From Clostridium gelidum (GTDB taxonomy: Bacteria; Bacillota; Clostridia; Clostridiales; Clostridiaceae): a DNA stretch of 64,000 nt. Shown here piece by piece: positions 1 to 7,356 of this stretch. Location: the NCBI RefSeq assembly GCF_019977655.1, contig NZ_AP024849.1:1583001-1647000 (forward strand), read 5' to 3'. Both the position numbers and the translations under genes were made by a program. The notes beneath the pieces were generated by a model that ran no database searches, was not told the origin of the DNA, and saw only the letters and a program-made list of their open reading frames with translations. The number at the start of each line of letters is the position of its first letter. Within the stretch, counting starts at the first letter, position 1.

Positions 1-1
1 A

Positions 2-406
2 GGCAAAAAGCTTATAGGTTTTGGAGAGCGTCAGGTTAAAGGCGAAGCTATAATGGAGGAGGTAAAGAAATTCTTTACACCTGAATTTAGAAATAGATTG
101 GATAAAACAATCGTATTTAATGCTATGAATGACACTATGGCAATAAACATTGCTAAAAAGCAATTAAATGACTTTAAAACTAAACTAGCTACTAAGAATA
201 TTGAAATTGAGTTCAGCGTGGAATGTGCGAGTTTTATTGCAAAAACAGGTATATCAGAAGAATTTGGAGCTAGAGAAATTTCTAGAATTATAGCTTCAAA
301 AATAAAGCCATTATTAGTTGATGAAATTTTATTTGGGAAATTAAGTGGTGGTGGAAATTGTACTGTTGATTTAATAGATGAAAATTTTCGATTAAAAATT
401 AATTGA
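2..406 (+). CDS. clpA: ATP-dependent Clp protease ATP-binding subunit ClpA-like, C-terminal part
   Basis: This is the last 134 codons of a gene that starts before the window. The translation contains IGF, the kind of tripeptide that ClpA/ClpX-type unfoldases use to dock on ClpP. It is followed by FFTPEFRNRLD and, near the end, EFGAREISRII, both hallmarks of the second AAA+ module and its small C-terminal lid in ClpA/ClpC. In the family the hexamer unfolds proteins and feeds them to ClpP. The Walker motifs and the N-terminal domain lie outside the window, so ClpA versus ClpC rests on the IGF loop and the C-terminal alignment. The stop TGA is at 404-406. No hairpin terminator is visible before the next gene. 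Confidence 0.9.
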   Translation, partial: GKKLIGFGERQVKGEAIMEEVKKFFTPEFRNRLDKTIVFNAMNDTMAINIAKKQLNDFKTKLATKNIEIEFSVECASFIAKTGISEEFGAREISRIIASKIKPLLVDEILFGKLSGGGNCTVDLIDENFRLKIN

Positions 407-480
407 ATAAAATTTTTTGATTAAGAAATAATATATAAATGACAGGGAGAAATCTCGAAACTAAAAGAGGAGGTGAACTA

Positions 481-519
481 TTGCAAAGTTATTATATAAC
501 TTTGGCAATGGAAGATTAA
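481..519 (+). CDS. Possible 12-codon leader peptide ahead of the zinc-ribbon gene
   Basis: A very strong ribosome site (AGAGGAGGTGAACTA, 468-480) points at a TTG at 481. That TTG opens a 12-codon frame ending in TAA at 517-519, one base before the ATG of the zinc-ribbon gene. The frame is out of phase with that gene, so ribosomes would terminate and could restart at 521. The leader ends with ATGGAAGATTAAA, and the downstream gene begins ATGGAAGATAAGAAA. A small tandem duplication plus frameshift may therefore have separated the ribosome site from the original start. Translation of the leader is inferred only from the site spacing. Confidence 0.4.
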   Translation: MQSYYITLAMED

Positions 520-520
520 A

Positions 521-673
521 ATGGAAGATAAGAAACTAATATGCAGAGACTGTGGAGATGAATTTATTTTCACAGAAGGAGAACAAGAATTCTATAAAGA
601 AAAGGGTTTTGAAAATGAACCAACTAGATGTGCTGATTGTAGAAGAGCTAAAAAGCAACAAAACAACAGATGA
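521..673 (+). CDS. Small zinc-ribbon protein (50 aa)
   Basis: The frame begins MEDKKLICRDCGDEF and ends RCADCRRAKKQQNNR. It has two CxxC knuckles (C8/C11 and C37/C40) spaced like the small zinc-binding proteins found widely in Clostridium and Bacillus. Four cysteines in such a short protein imply one structural zinc; the basic tail suggests nucleic-acid or ribosome contact, which is inference. It has no good ribosome site of its own. The AGGAGG at 470-475 is about 45 bases upstream and serves the overlapping leader frame, so translation probably depends on coupling. A strong terminator follows at 704. Confidence 0.75.
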   Translation: MEDKKLICRDCGDEFIFTEGEQEFYKEKGFENEPTRCADCRRAKKQQNNR

Positions 674-703
674 TAATCAATAATAAACTTTGTTGATTTA
701 TCA

Positions 704-740
704 AAGAGCCATGAGAACAAATCTTATGGCTCTTATTAAA
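704..740 (+). terminator. Rho-independent terminator after the zinc-ribbon gene
   Basis: A stem AAGAGCCATGAGA / TCTTATGGCTCTT (704-716 with 722-734) closes a short A-rich loop and is followed by TATTAAATATG. It separates the clpA/zinc-ribbon unit from the T-box unit. Confidence 0.75.
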
Positions 741-845
741 TATGTGTTAAAAAAATCCTAAAGGAAGTTATCTTTAATTATACAGTGCAAAACTGCACAT
801 AATTAATTGAAACATAGATATACAATAAAAAATATAAAAATTCTA

Positions 846-875
846 TTGGATTTTTTATATTTTTGAGAGTATAAT
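846..875 (+). promoter_or_regulatory. Candidate sigma-A promoter for the T-box transcript
   Basis: TTGGAT (846-851), an 18-base spacer and TATAAT (870-875). It would start RNA near 882, about 100 bases before stem I of the T-box. An inverted repeat (TTAATTAT...GTGC / GCAC...ATAATTAA, about 774-806) lies upstream and could be an operator. The remaining bases from 741 to about 985 show no gene. Confidence 0.4.
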
Positions 876-984
876 ATAAAGAAAGATTTGAATAAAGGAT
901 AAAAGAGAAATTATTTATCTGATGTTTTTACTCTGAGAATTTAATATTTGTAATGTACATTAAAATGAATTAGATTCAAAAATT

Positions 985-1316
985 ATATGTTAAAGATTTT
1001 GATGAGGAATAGTATATTAAGTAAACTTTTTAGAGAGCTAGAGCTTGGTGGAATCTAGTAAGTAAGCTTTATAGAAGCAGCCTTTGAATTTTATAACTGA
1101 AAAATATAAATTATAAGTCTTAAATATAAATTTCTAAATGATTAGCTATTTTTATTTAAGTGATGATTTTTAATTAGGTTATAACGTGATCCTCATGTTA
1201 TAGGGGTGGAGTATTATATTGTACTCTAACTGAGTGAACAATAATTATATTGTTTATTAGGGTGGTACCGCGAAGTAGTTCCTTCGTCCCTTGTTTGGGA
1301 TGGGAGCTTTTTTTAT
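985..1316 (+). ncRNA. T-box riboswitch leader, apparent alanine (GCA) specifier
   Basis: The T-box antiterminator sequence AGGGTGGTACCGCG is at 1259-1272. It is followed by a terminator stem (TTCGTCCC / GGGATGGGA) and the run CTTTTTTT (1308-1314). Upstream are the conserved stem I pieces: GATGAGGAATAGTA near 999, AGAGAGC and GGTGGAA near 1031-1053, and GAAGCAGCCTTTGAA at 1074-1088. In the usual register the specifier follows GAA and precedes a purine and CC, which gives GCA (1077-1079), an alanine codon. Known T-boxes bind uncharged tRNA and allow read-through into the downstream gene. Here that gene is an Lrp-type regulator followed by an aminotransferase. The T-box call is firm; the amino-acid assignment is inferred. 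Confidence 0.93.
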
Positions 1317-1342
1317 ACTTAAAAATAAGGAGGTCATTGTAA

Positions 1343-1822
1343 ATGGAGGAAATACTTGAGATTTTAGAAAAAAATAGTAGGTATACTGATGAACAAATTG
1401 CTGTTATGGTAGGTAAGACAACTGAAGAAGTTAGAGATGCAATTAGAGATTATGAAGAAAAGAGCATCATAGCTGGTTATACAACTCTTATAAACTGGGA
1501 AAATACAGGAAGTGAAACAGTTACAGCGTTAATTGAAGTTAAGATAACACCTCAAAGAGGTGAGGGCTTTGATAAGGTTGCAGAGAGAATATATAAGTTT
1601 TCTCAAGTAAAGGCGTGTTATTTAATGTCTGGAGGATTTGATTTAACAGTTATTGTTGAAGGAAAGACTATGAAGCAAGTAGCACTTTTTGTATCTGAAA
1701 AACTTGCAGTGCAAGAATATGTATTAAGTACTGGTACTCATTTTGTATTAAAAAAATATAAAGACCATGGCACAATATTTAAAGAAAAGAAATTAGATGA
1801 TAGGGAGGCAATATTTATATGA
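1343..1822 (+). CDS. Lrp/AsnC-family transcriptional regulator
   Basis: A 159-aa protein with an N-terminal winged helix-turn-helix (about residues 1-50, with YTDEQIAVMVGKTTEEVRDAI) and a C-terminal RAM ligand-binding domain (about 65-140, with VTALIEVKITPQ and CYLMSGGFDLTVIVEG). Length and layout are typical of the family, whose members sense amino acids and bind DNA as multimers. It lies directly behind the T-box leader and overlaps the aminotransferase gene by four bases (ATGA), so the two are co-transcribed and translationally coupled. The ribosome site AAGGAGGTCA precedes the ATG. Its ligand is probably the amino acid or keto acid handled by the aminotransferase, but the sequence does not show which. 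Confidence 0.88.
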   Translation: MEEILEILEKNSRYTDEQIAVMVGKTTEEVRDAIRDYEEKSIIAGYTTLINWENTGSETVTALIEVKITPQRGEGFDKVAERIYKFSQVKACYLMSGGFDLTVIVEGKTMKQVALFVSEKLAVQEYVLSTGTHFVLKKYKDHGTIFKEKKLDDREAIFI

Positions 1823-2985
1823 TACTAGAGAGTATGATTAAAGAGTATGTTAAAGATATGCCCCCATCAGGGATACGAAAGTATTTTGATATAATAAATG
1901 AAATGGATGATGTAATTTCTCTTGGAGTTGGAGAACCAGATTTTGTTACTCCTTGGAATGTAAGAGAAGCTGGGATTTATTCATTAGAACAGGGACATAC
2001 ACATTATTCTTCAAATGCAGGAATGATTGAATTACGTACTGAAATAGCAAAGTATCTTCATAGGAGATTTGATCTTAATTATAATCCAGAGGATGAAATA
2101 TTGGTTACTGTTGGAGGAAGTGAAGGAATTGATATAGTACTTAGAGCCTTAGTTGGACCTGGAGATGAAGTTATAGTTCCAGAACCAAGTTTTGTTGCGT
2201 ATAAAGGATGTACAGCTTTTACTGGAGCTACTGCTAAAGTGTTAGATCTTAAAGCAAAAGATGAATTTAAGCTTACACCAGAAGCGTTAGAAGCAGCCAT
2301 TACGAAAAATACAAAGGTAGTTATAATACCTTTTCCTAATAATCCAACAGGCGCAATAATGACAAGAGATGAACTTGTTGGAATAGTAGAAGTTTTAAAA
2401 GATAAAAATATAATTGTAATTTCTGATGAAATATATTCAGAACTTTGTTATGGAGAAAAGCATGTTTCAATAGCATCTTTTCCAGAGATGAGAGATAAAA
2501 CTTTAGTTATAAATGGATTCTCTAAATCTTATGCAATGACAGGATGGAGACTTGGATACTTATGTGGCCATCCTACATTAATAAGCCAAATGAAGAAAAT
2601 TCATCAATATGCAATTATGAGTGCACCAACAACAGCTCAATATGCAGCTATTGAAGCCTTGAAAAAAGGAGATGATAGTGTACAAGAGATGTGTAGAGAA
2701 TATAATAGAAGAAGACGAGTTTTATTAGATGGATTTAAAAAAATCGGATTAGATTGTTTTGAACCACTTGGAGCATTTTATATATTCCCAAGTATTAAAT
2801 CTACAGGAATAACTTCAGATGAGTTCTGTGAACAATTACTTATAAGTGAAAAAGTTTTAGTTGTTCCAGGTAATGCCTTTGGTGATTGTGGAGAAGGTTT
2901 TATAAGAGTTTGTTATGCTTCTTCTATGGATGATATTATTGAAGCGTTGAAAAGAATAGAAAGATTTGTTAATAACTTAAAATAA
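1819..2985 (+). CDS. Class I PLP-dependent aminotransferase (PatA/AraT/alanine type)
   Basis: The 388-aa protein has the fold-type I motifs in order: PNNPTG near residue 176, SDEIYSELCYG near 204, and NGFSKSYAMTGWRLGY near 235, whose lysine forms the Schiff base with pyridoxal phosphate. A C-terminal GFIRVCYASS carries the carboxylate-binding arginine. Length and sequence resemble the PatA/aspartate-aromatic aminotransferase branch of Firmicutes. The upstream T-box appears to read alanine codons, which would suit a transaminase that makes or uses alanine; that substrate is inference. It overlaps the regulator gene by four bases. A hairpin terminator lies about 100 bases downstream. Confidence 0.9.
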   Translation: MILESMIKEYVKDMPPSGIRKYFDIINEMDDVISLGVGEPDFVTPWNVREAGIYSLEQGHTHYSSNAGMIELRTEIAKYLHRRFDLNYNPEDEILVTVGGSEGIDIVLRALVGPGDEVIVPEPSFVAYKGCTAFTGATAKVLDLKAKDEFKLTPEALEAAITKNTKVVIIPFPNNPTGAIMTRDELVGIVEVLKDKNIIVISDEIYSELCYGEKHVSIASFPEMRDKTLVINGFSKSYAMTGWRLGYLCGHPTLISQMKKIHQYAIMSAPTTAQYAAIEALKKGDDSVQEMCREYNRRRRVLLDGFKKIGLDCFEPLGAFYIFPSIKSTGITSDEFCEQLLISEKVLVVPGNAFGDCGEGFIRVCYASSMDDIIEALKRIERFVNNLK

Positions 2986-3086
2986 AGTTAATATTAGAAG
3001 AATTTATGCACATAAAGAGGACGTGTACCTTCAATGGTTACAATCTTCAGAAACCAGCTATAGTACAAAAATAATAATATCTGAAG

Positions 3087-3136
3087 TAGAGCAACCAAAA
3101 GTTAAAACTGAACTTTTGAATTGCTCTATTTTTATT
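3087..3136 (+). terminator. Terminator of the T-box/Lrp/aminotransferase unit
   Basis: TAGAGCAA..AAAAGTT pairs with AACTTTT..TTGCTCTA (3087-3127) and is followed by TTTTTATTTC. Confidence 0.8.
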
Positions 3137-3172
3137 TCAAATTAAAAGTGAAAAAAGTCGCATTGCTAAAAA

Positions 3173-3221
3173 AAAGCACGAAGCACAATTAGGAACTTAT
3201 TAAGCACAACCAAGAACATCT
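3173..3221 (+). repeat. Two-unit short direct repeat (AAGCACAA..AGGAAC type)
   Basis: Two adjacent units, AAGCACAATTAGGAAC and AAGCACAACCAAGAAC, sit in the aminotransferase-lacI intergenic space. A third relative (AAGCACAATCAAGAAC, with the same GCGCG/GCACG lead-in) occurs at 12835-12858 just after deoB. No coding function is visible. The rest of the 2986-3471 gap holds the terminator, this repeat, and the lacI promoter and operator. Confidence 0.55.
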
Positions 3222-3374
3222 GAAACATGAAAAAAATATTTATAAAAGTGTTCCTAAATATAGTATCGTATTAATACATATATATTATAGAATTGGTATG
3301 AAATGCATATATATCAAACACAATAGGAAAAAATAAAATTGATTACAACGTAAAAGAAAATATATTAGGAAATA

Positions 3375-3403
3375 TTGACATCATATTATTAATATATTAT
3401 TAT
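3375..3403 (+). promoter_or_regulatory. Sigma-A promoter of the lacI-type gene
   Basis: A consensus TTGACA (3375-3380), a 17-base spacer and TATTAT (3398-3403). The start would fall close to 3410, right at the operator-like site. Confidence 0.7.
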
Positions 3404-3411
3404 TGTATATA

Positions 3412-3425
3412 TGGAAGCGATACCA
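3412..3425 (+). promoter_or_regulatory. cre-like / LacI-family operator
   Basis: TGGAAGCGATACCA matches the catabolite-response consensus TGWAANCGNTNNCA at every fixed position except the W. It overlaps the expected transcription start of the lacI-type gene. It could be bound by CcpA or by the adjacent LacI-family protein itself (autoregulation); both bind this class of palindrome. Confidence 0.65.
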
Positions 3426-3471
3426 CATGCGGTTGAATTTTCAAAAAAAATTTGCAATGGGGTGAATTTTA

Positions 3472-4488
3472 ATGTCAGTAACGATAAGTGATATTGCAAA
3501 AGAAGCAAAGGTATCATCAGCAACAGTATCAAGAGTTCTTAATAATTCAGGATACGTAAAAGAAGAAACCAAACAAAGAATATTAGATGTAATAAAAGAG
3601 AGAAATTATGCGCCAAGTGCAATTGCTAGAAGTTTATCAAAAAGTGAAACTAATACAATAGGTGTTATTGTTCCAGACATAACCAATGCTTATTTTGGAG
3701 AAATTATAAAAGGGATAAGTGATATTGCTGAAAAAAATAATTTGAATATAATTTTGTTTAATACAGATAATTATTTAGAAAAAGAAATACGTGCTCTTAA
3801 TTTACTAAGGGAACAAAGAATTAAAGGGATTATAATGACTCCAGGTTTTGGTGAAGAAAAGTTTAATGAAACTTATATAAAAACAATAAACAATATAAAT
3901 ATTCCAATAATTTTAGTTTCAGCAGATGTTAAGTTTACCAAATTAAACGGAGTTTTTGTAGATAATATAAAAGGTGGATTTGATGCAACAAACTTATTAA
4001 TTAAAGAAGGCCATACTAGAATAGGAATTATGGCAGGTCTATTAAGTTCAGAACCAATAGCAGATAGATTAGAAGGATATAAAAAAGCATTAGAAGAGAA
4101 TAATATTGCGTTTAATAATAAATACATTTACTATGGAGATTTCAAATTAGATAAAGCATATGAACTGACTAAAAAATTATTTGAAGAAAAAGATCCTCCT
4201 ACAGCCTTAGTCATTTGTAGTAATATGATGACTATGGGAGTAATAAAAGCATTAAAAGAGGAAAATAAAGATATACCTAAAGATTTAGCCATAATAGGTT
4301 TTGATAAAATTGATTTTCTAGATATGGTAGGACTAAACATCACATATATGGAGGATTGTCCAATTGAACTAGGACGTGCATCAATGGATATGCTTTGTGA
4401 TATTATAAGAAATACTGATGAGACTGGTGTAAGAAGACTGATTATTGCACCACAAATAATAGCTAAAGGCTCTGAGAAAAGGTTATAA
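3472..4488 (+). CDS. LacI-family repressor, probable nucleoside-locus regulator
   Basis: A 338-aa protein with an N-terminal HTH of the LacI type (VTISDIAKEAKVSSATVSRVLNN, including the minor-groove hinge helix around residue 50-57). The rest is a periplasmic-binding-like sensor domain (GVIVPDITNAYFGEIIKG..., ALVICSNMMTMGVIKAL, IIGFDKIDF). Family members release DNA on binding a sugar or nucleoside. It sits immediately upstream of the nucleoside importer and deo genes in the same direction, so a nucleoside or its breakdown product is a likely inducer (inference). The ribosome site GGGGTGAATTTT precedes the ATG. Its own promoter carries a cre/LacI-type palindrome. Confidence 0.9.
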   Translation: MSVTISDIAKEAKVSSATVSRVLNNSGYVKEETKQRILDVIKERNYAPSAIARSLSKSETNTIGVIVPDITNAYFGEIIKGISDIAEKNNLNIILFNTDNYLEKEIRALNLLREQRIKGIIMTPGFGEEKFNETYIKTINNINIPIILVSADVKFTKLNGVFVDNIKGGFDATNLLIKEGHTRIGIMAGLLSSEPIADRLEGYKKALEENNIAFNNKYIYYGDFKLDKAYELTKKLFEEKDPPTALVICSNMMTMGVIKALKEENKDIPKDLAIIGFDKIDFLDMVGLNITYMEDCPIELGRASMDMLCDIIRNTDETGVRRLIIAPQIIAKGSEKRL

Positions 4489-4587
4489 GGAAATATACAA
4501 AGGGGTATATGAACTTTAAATAAAGTTTATAATATTAAAATATTATAAATAAAAAATAGTAATAGGAAGATTAACTACTTTGCTAAA

Positions 4588-4621
4588 TTTAAATCATGAA
4601 AACATAATTCATGATTTTAAA
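4588..4621 (+). other. Inverted repeat / hairpin upstream of the BMP lipoprotein gene
   Basis: TTAAATCATGAA and TTCATGATTTTAA flank a 7-base loop. There is no U-run, so it looks more like an operator or an mRNA 5'-stabilising hairpin than a terminator. Confidence 0.4.
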
Positions 4622-4663
4622 TATTAGGAACATTAAAAATTATTATATTTAGGAGGAAGTATT

Positions 4664-5710
4664 ATGAAAAAAATTATCGCATTATTAATGACAACAATGA
4701 TGATGGGAACTATGGTTGGTTGTGGATCAAGTAGTACTAAAACAGAGGATAAAGGAACTAGCAGTGAAAAGGAATATAAGGTAGCAATGGTAACTGATAC
4801 AGGTGGAGTAAATGACCAATCATTTAATCAATCTTCATGGGAAGGTCTACAAAGCTTCGAGAAAAATAATAAAGGGGCTAAGTCAAGTTATTTAGAATCT
4901 AAGCAAGAATCAGATTATGCTACTAATTTAGATAAAGTTGTTGATGGTGGTAATAAATTAGTTTGGGGTATTGGTTTTGCAATGTCAGATGCAATAACAA
5001 ATTCAGCAAAATCAAATCCAGATGTTAGCTATGCTATAGTTGATAATTCATATGGAGATAAGACTCCAGCTAATGTAACAGGAGTTATGTTTAGAGCTCA
5101 AGAACCATCATTTATGGTAGGTTATGTAGCGGCAAAGACAACTAAAACAAATAAAGTAGGATTTATTGGTGGTATAAAAGGTAATATAATAGATCAATTC
5201 CAATATGGATATCAAGCAGGTGTACAATATGCAGCAAAAGAATTAGGTAAAGACATTACTGTTGATGTTCAATATGCTGAAAGCTTCGGTGATGCATCAA
5301 AAGGAAAAGCAATTGCAAATAAAATGTTCTCTTCAGGATGCGATATCGTATTCCATGCAGCAGGTAATGTAGGTGTAGGTGTAATCGAAGCAGCTAAAGA
5401 AGCAAATAAGTTTGCAATAGGTGTTGACCGTGATCAAGCATACTTAGCTCCTGCTAATGTTTTAACATCAGCATTAAAATTATCAAGTGTTGCAGTTGAA
5501 AATATTTCAAAAGAGGCTATGAGTGGAAATAAAATTGGTGGAAAAACATATACTTATGGTTTAAAGGAAAATGCTGTAGGAATTCCAACAGAAAACAAAA
5601 ATATGGATCCAGCAGTATATAAAGCAACTATTGCTATTCAAGATAAAATTAAAGATGGTTCAATAGTGCCTCCTTTTAATGAAGAAACTTTTAAAGCTTT
5701 TGGTAAATAA
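4664..5710 (+). CDS. nupN: BMP-family nucleoside-binding lipoprotein (ABC importer)
   Basis: The 348-aa product starts with a lipoprotein signal (MKKIIALLMTTMMMGTMVGC) with the modified cysteine at C20, then a Ser/Lys-rich linker. The body carries BMP/PnrA-family signatures: AMVTDTGGVNDQSFNQSSWEGL, VGFIGGIKG, DIVFHAAGNVGVG and FAIGVDRDQ. This family binds purine and pyrimidine nucleosides outside the membrane for a RbsA-like importer. The ATPase and two permeases follow in the expected order. The ribosome site AGGAGG lies seven bases upstream. Nucleoside specificity is supported by the deoC-pdp-deoB-cdd-deoD genes downstream. Confidence 0.92.
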   Translation: MKKIIALLMTTMMMGTMVGCGSSSTKTEDKGTSSEKEYKVAMVTDTGGVNDQSFNQSSWEGLQSFEKNNKGAKSSYLESKQESDYATNLDKVVDGGNKLVWGIGFAMSDAITNSAKSNPDVSYAIVDNSYGDKTPANVTGVMFRAQEPSFMVGYVAAKTTKTNKVGFIGGIKGNIIDQFQYGYQAGVQYAAKELGKDITVDVQYAESFGDASKGKAIANKMFSSGCDIVFHAAGNVGVGVIEAAKEANKFAIGVDRDQAYLAPANVLTSALKLSSVAVENISKEAMSGNKIGGKTYTYGLKENAVGIPTENKNMDPAVYKATIAIQDKIKDGSIVPPFNEETFKAFGK

Positions 5711-5744
5711 TAAAATTTTGAAATAGTAATAATATTCAAATAAG

Positions 5745-5784
5745 TATGCTTTGCTAATTAGAGATTCTATGTTGGCAAAGCATA
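5745..5784 (+). other. Intercistronic hairpin between binding protein and ATPase genes
   Basis: Perfect 10-base arms TATGCTTTGC and GCAAAGCATA enclose a 20-base loop. No U-tract follows. Placement after a binding-protein gene suggests mRNA stabilisation or partial attenuation, so that binding protein is made in excess (inference). Confidence 0.5.
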
Positions 5785-5805
5785 TAAATTAAGGAGAGAC
5801 TTGGT

Positions 5806-7356
5806 ATGGAAATTAGCGAACAATATGCAGTGCAAATGCGTGGAATTACAAAAATGTTTGGTTCGTTCTGTGCCTTAGATGATATCAGTATTGATATTAA
5901 AAAGGGTACAATTCATGCACTACTCGGAGAAAATGGAGCAGGTAAAAGTACACTAATGAATGTACTTTATGGATTATATCAAGCTGACGGAGGAGAGACA
6001 TATCTTAATGGTGAAAAGATAAATATAAAGAACCCTAATATAGCTATTGAAAATGGAATAGGAATGGTTCACCAACACTTTATGCTAGTTGAAAATTTTA
6101 CGGTAACACAAAATATTATATTAGGTGGTGAAGTTACAAGTAAATTTGGAATATTGGATATGAAAAAAGCTCGCGCAGAAATAATAAATATTGTAGAAAA
6201 ATATGGATTAGAAGTAGATCCAGATGCAAAAGTTGAAGATATTTCAGTAGGGATGCAACAACGTATTGAAATATTAAAAGCATTATACCGTGGAGCTGAT
6301 TTATTAATATTAGATGAACCAACAGCAGTGCTTACTCCACAAGAGATCCAAGATTTAATAAAGATTATGAATAATCTTGTTGCAGATGGGAAAACAATAA
6401 TTATAATTACACACAAATTAAAGGAAATAAAGGAATCCTCTGATGTTTGTACAATAATTCGTAGAGGAAAATATATAGATACAGTTAATGTTAAAGAGGT
6501 AACAGGTTCAGAACTTGCTACTATGATGGTAGGTCATGCAGTTAAATTGGTTGTTGATAAGGAACCTGCCAAACCAGAGGAAGTTGTGTTTGAAATAGAT
6601 AATTTAAGTGTAAAGGATGAAAGAAAATTAGATGCAGTTAAGAATTTATCACTTAAGGTTCGTAAAGGAGAAATTGTTGGTATTGCAGGAATTGATGGAA
6701 ATGGACAAAAGGAATTAATTGAAGCAATTACATGTCTAACAAGATGTGAGAGCGGTACCATTAAAATAAATGGAACAGAAATACAAAATACTACTACTGA
6801 AAATGTAATTAAACATAAAATCTCAACAATACATGAAGATAGACAAAAAAGAGGACTTGTATTAGATTTTAGTGTTGCTGAAAATGTTGTAATAGAAAAA
6901 TATAAAAGCAAACCGTATTGTAAAAATGGTTTTTTAAATAATGAAGAAATTATCTCTCATACTAAGGATATGATAAAACAGTATGACATAAGACCTGATA
7001 ACTGTGAATTAGCGCCTGTCAGAGGATTATCCGGAGGAAATCAACAAAAAGTTATAATTGCAAGAGAAGTAGCTAGTGATCCAGATTTATTAATTGCAGT
7101 TCAACCAACCCGTGGATTAGATGTAGGAGCAATTGAGTATGTTCATAAAACATTAATTAGAGAAAGGGATAAAGGAAAAGCAGTTCTTTTAGTTTCTTTT
7201 GAACTTGACGAAGTTATGAATGTTTCGGATACTATAGCTGTAATTTATGCTGGTACTATTGTAGATACATTTAAGCAAGGAGATGTTGATGAAAATACGA
7301 TAGGTTTATTAATGGCAGGAGGTAAAGGTAATGAAAACAGTAGTAAAGATTCTTAA
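5806..7356 (+). CDS. nupO: Nucleoside ABC importer, double ATPase subunit
   Basis: A 516-aa protein with two ABC cassettes, as in RbsA/MglA and the NupO/YufO group. Cassette 1 has a full Walker A (GENGAGKST, residues 41-49), the signature SVGMQQRIEIL and the Walker B LLILDEPTAVLTP. Cassette 2 has a degenerate P-loop (GIDGNGQKEL), the signature LSGGNQQKV and QPTRGLDVGA. A silent second P-loop is normal for this family. It energises import of nucleosides captured by the lipoprotein upstream. Its 3' end overlaps the permease gene by 26 bases, which implies translational coupling. Confidence 0.93.
   Translation: MEISEQYAVQMRGITKMFGSFCALDDISIDIKKGTIHALLGENGAGKSTLMNVLYGLYQADGGETYLNGEKINIKNPNIAIENGIGMVHQHFMLVENFTVTQNIILGGEVTSKFGILDMKKARAEIINIVEKYGLEVDPDAKVEDISVGMQQRIEILKALYRGADLLILDEPTAVLTPQEIQDLIKIMNNLVADGKTIIIITHKLKEIKESSDVCTIIRRGKYIDTVNVKEVTGSELATMMVGHAVKLVVDKEPAKPEEVVFEIDNLSVKDERKLDAVKNLSLKVRKGEIVGIAGIDGNGQKELIEAITCLTRCESGTIKINGTEIQNTTTENVIKHKISTIHEDRQKRGLVLDFSVAENVVIEKYKSKPYCKNGFLNNEEIISHTKDMIKQYDIRPDNCELAPVRGLSGGNQQKVIIAREVASDPDLLIAVQPTRGLDVGAIEYVHKTLIRERDKGKAVLLVSFELDEVMNVSDTIAVIYAGTIVDTFKQGDVDENTIGLLMAGGKGNENSSKDS

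Noticed and set aside
5806..7356. Missing Walker A lysine in the second cassette of the nucleoside ATPase
   Set aside because: A degenerate second P-loop is normal for this group of double-cassette importers, so it is not evidence of decay.
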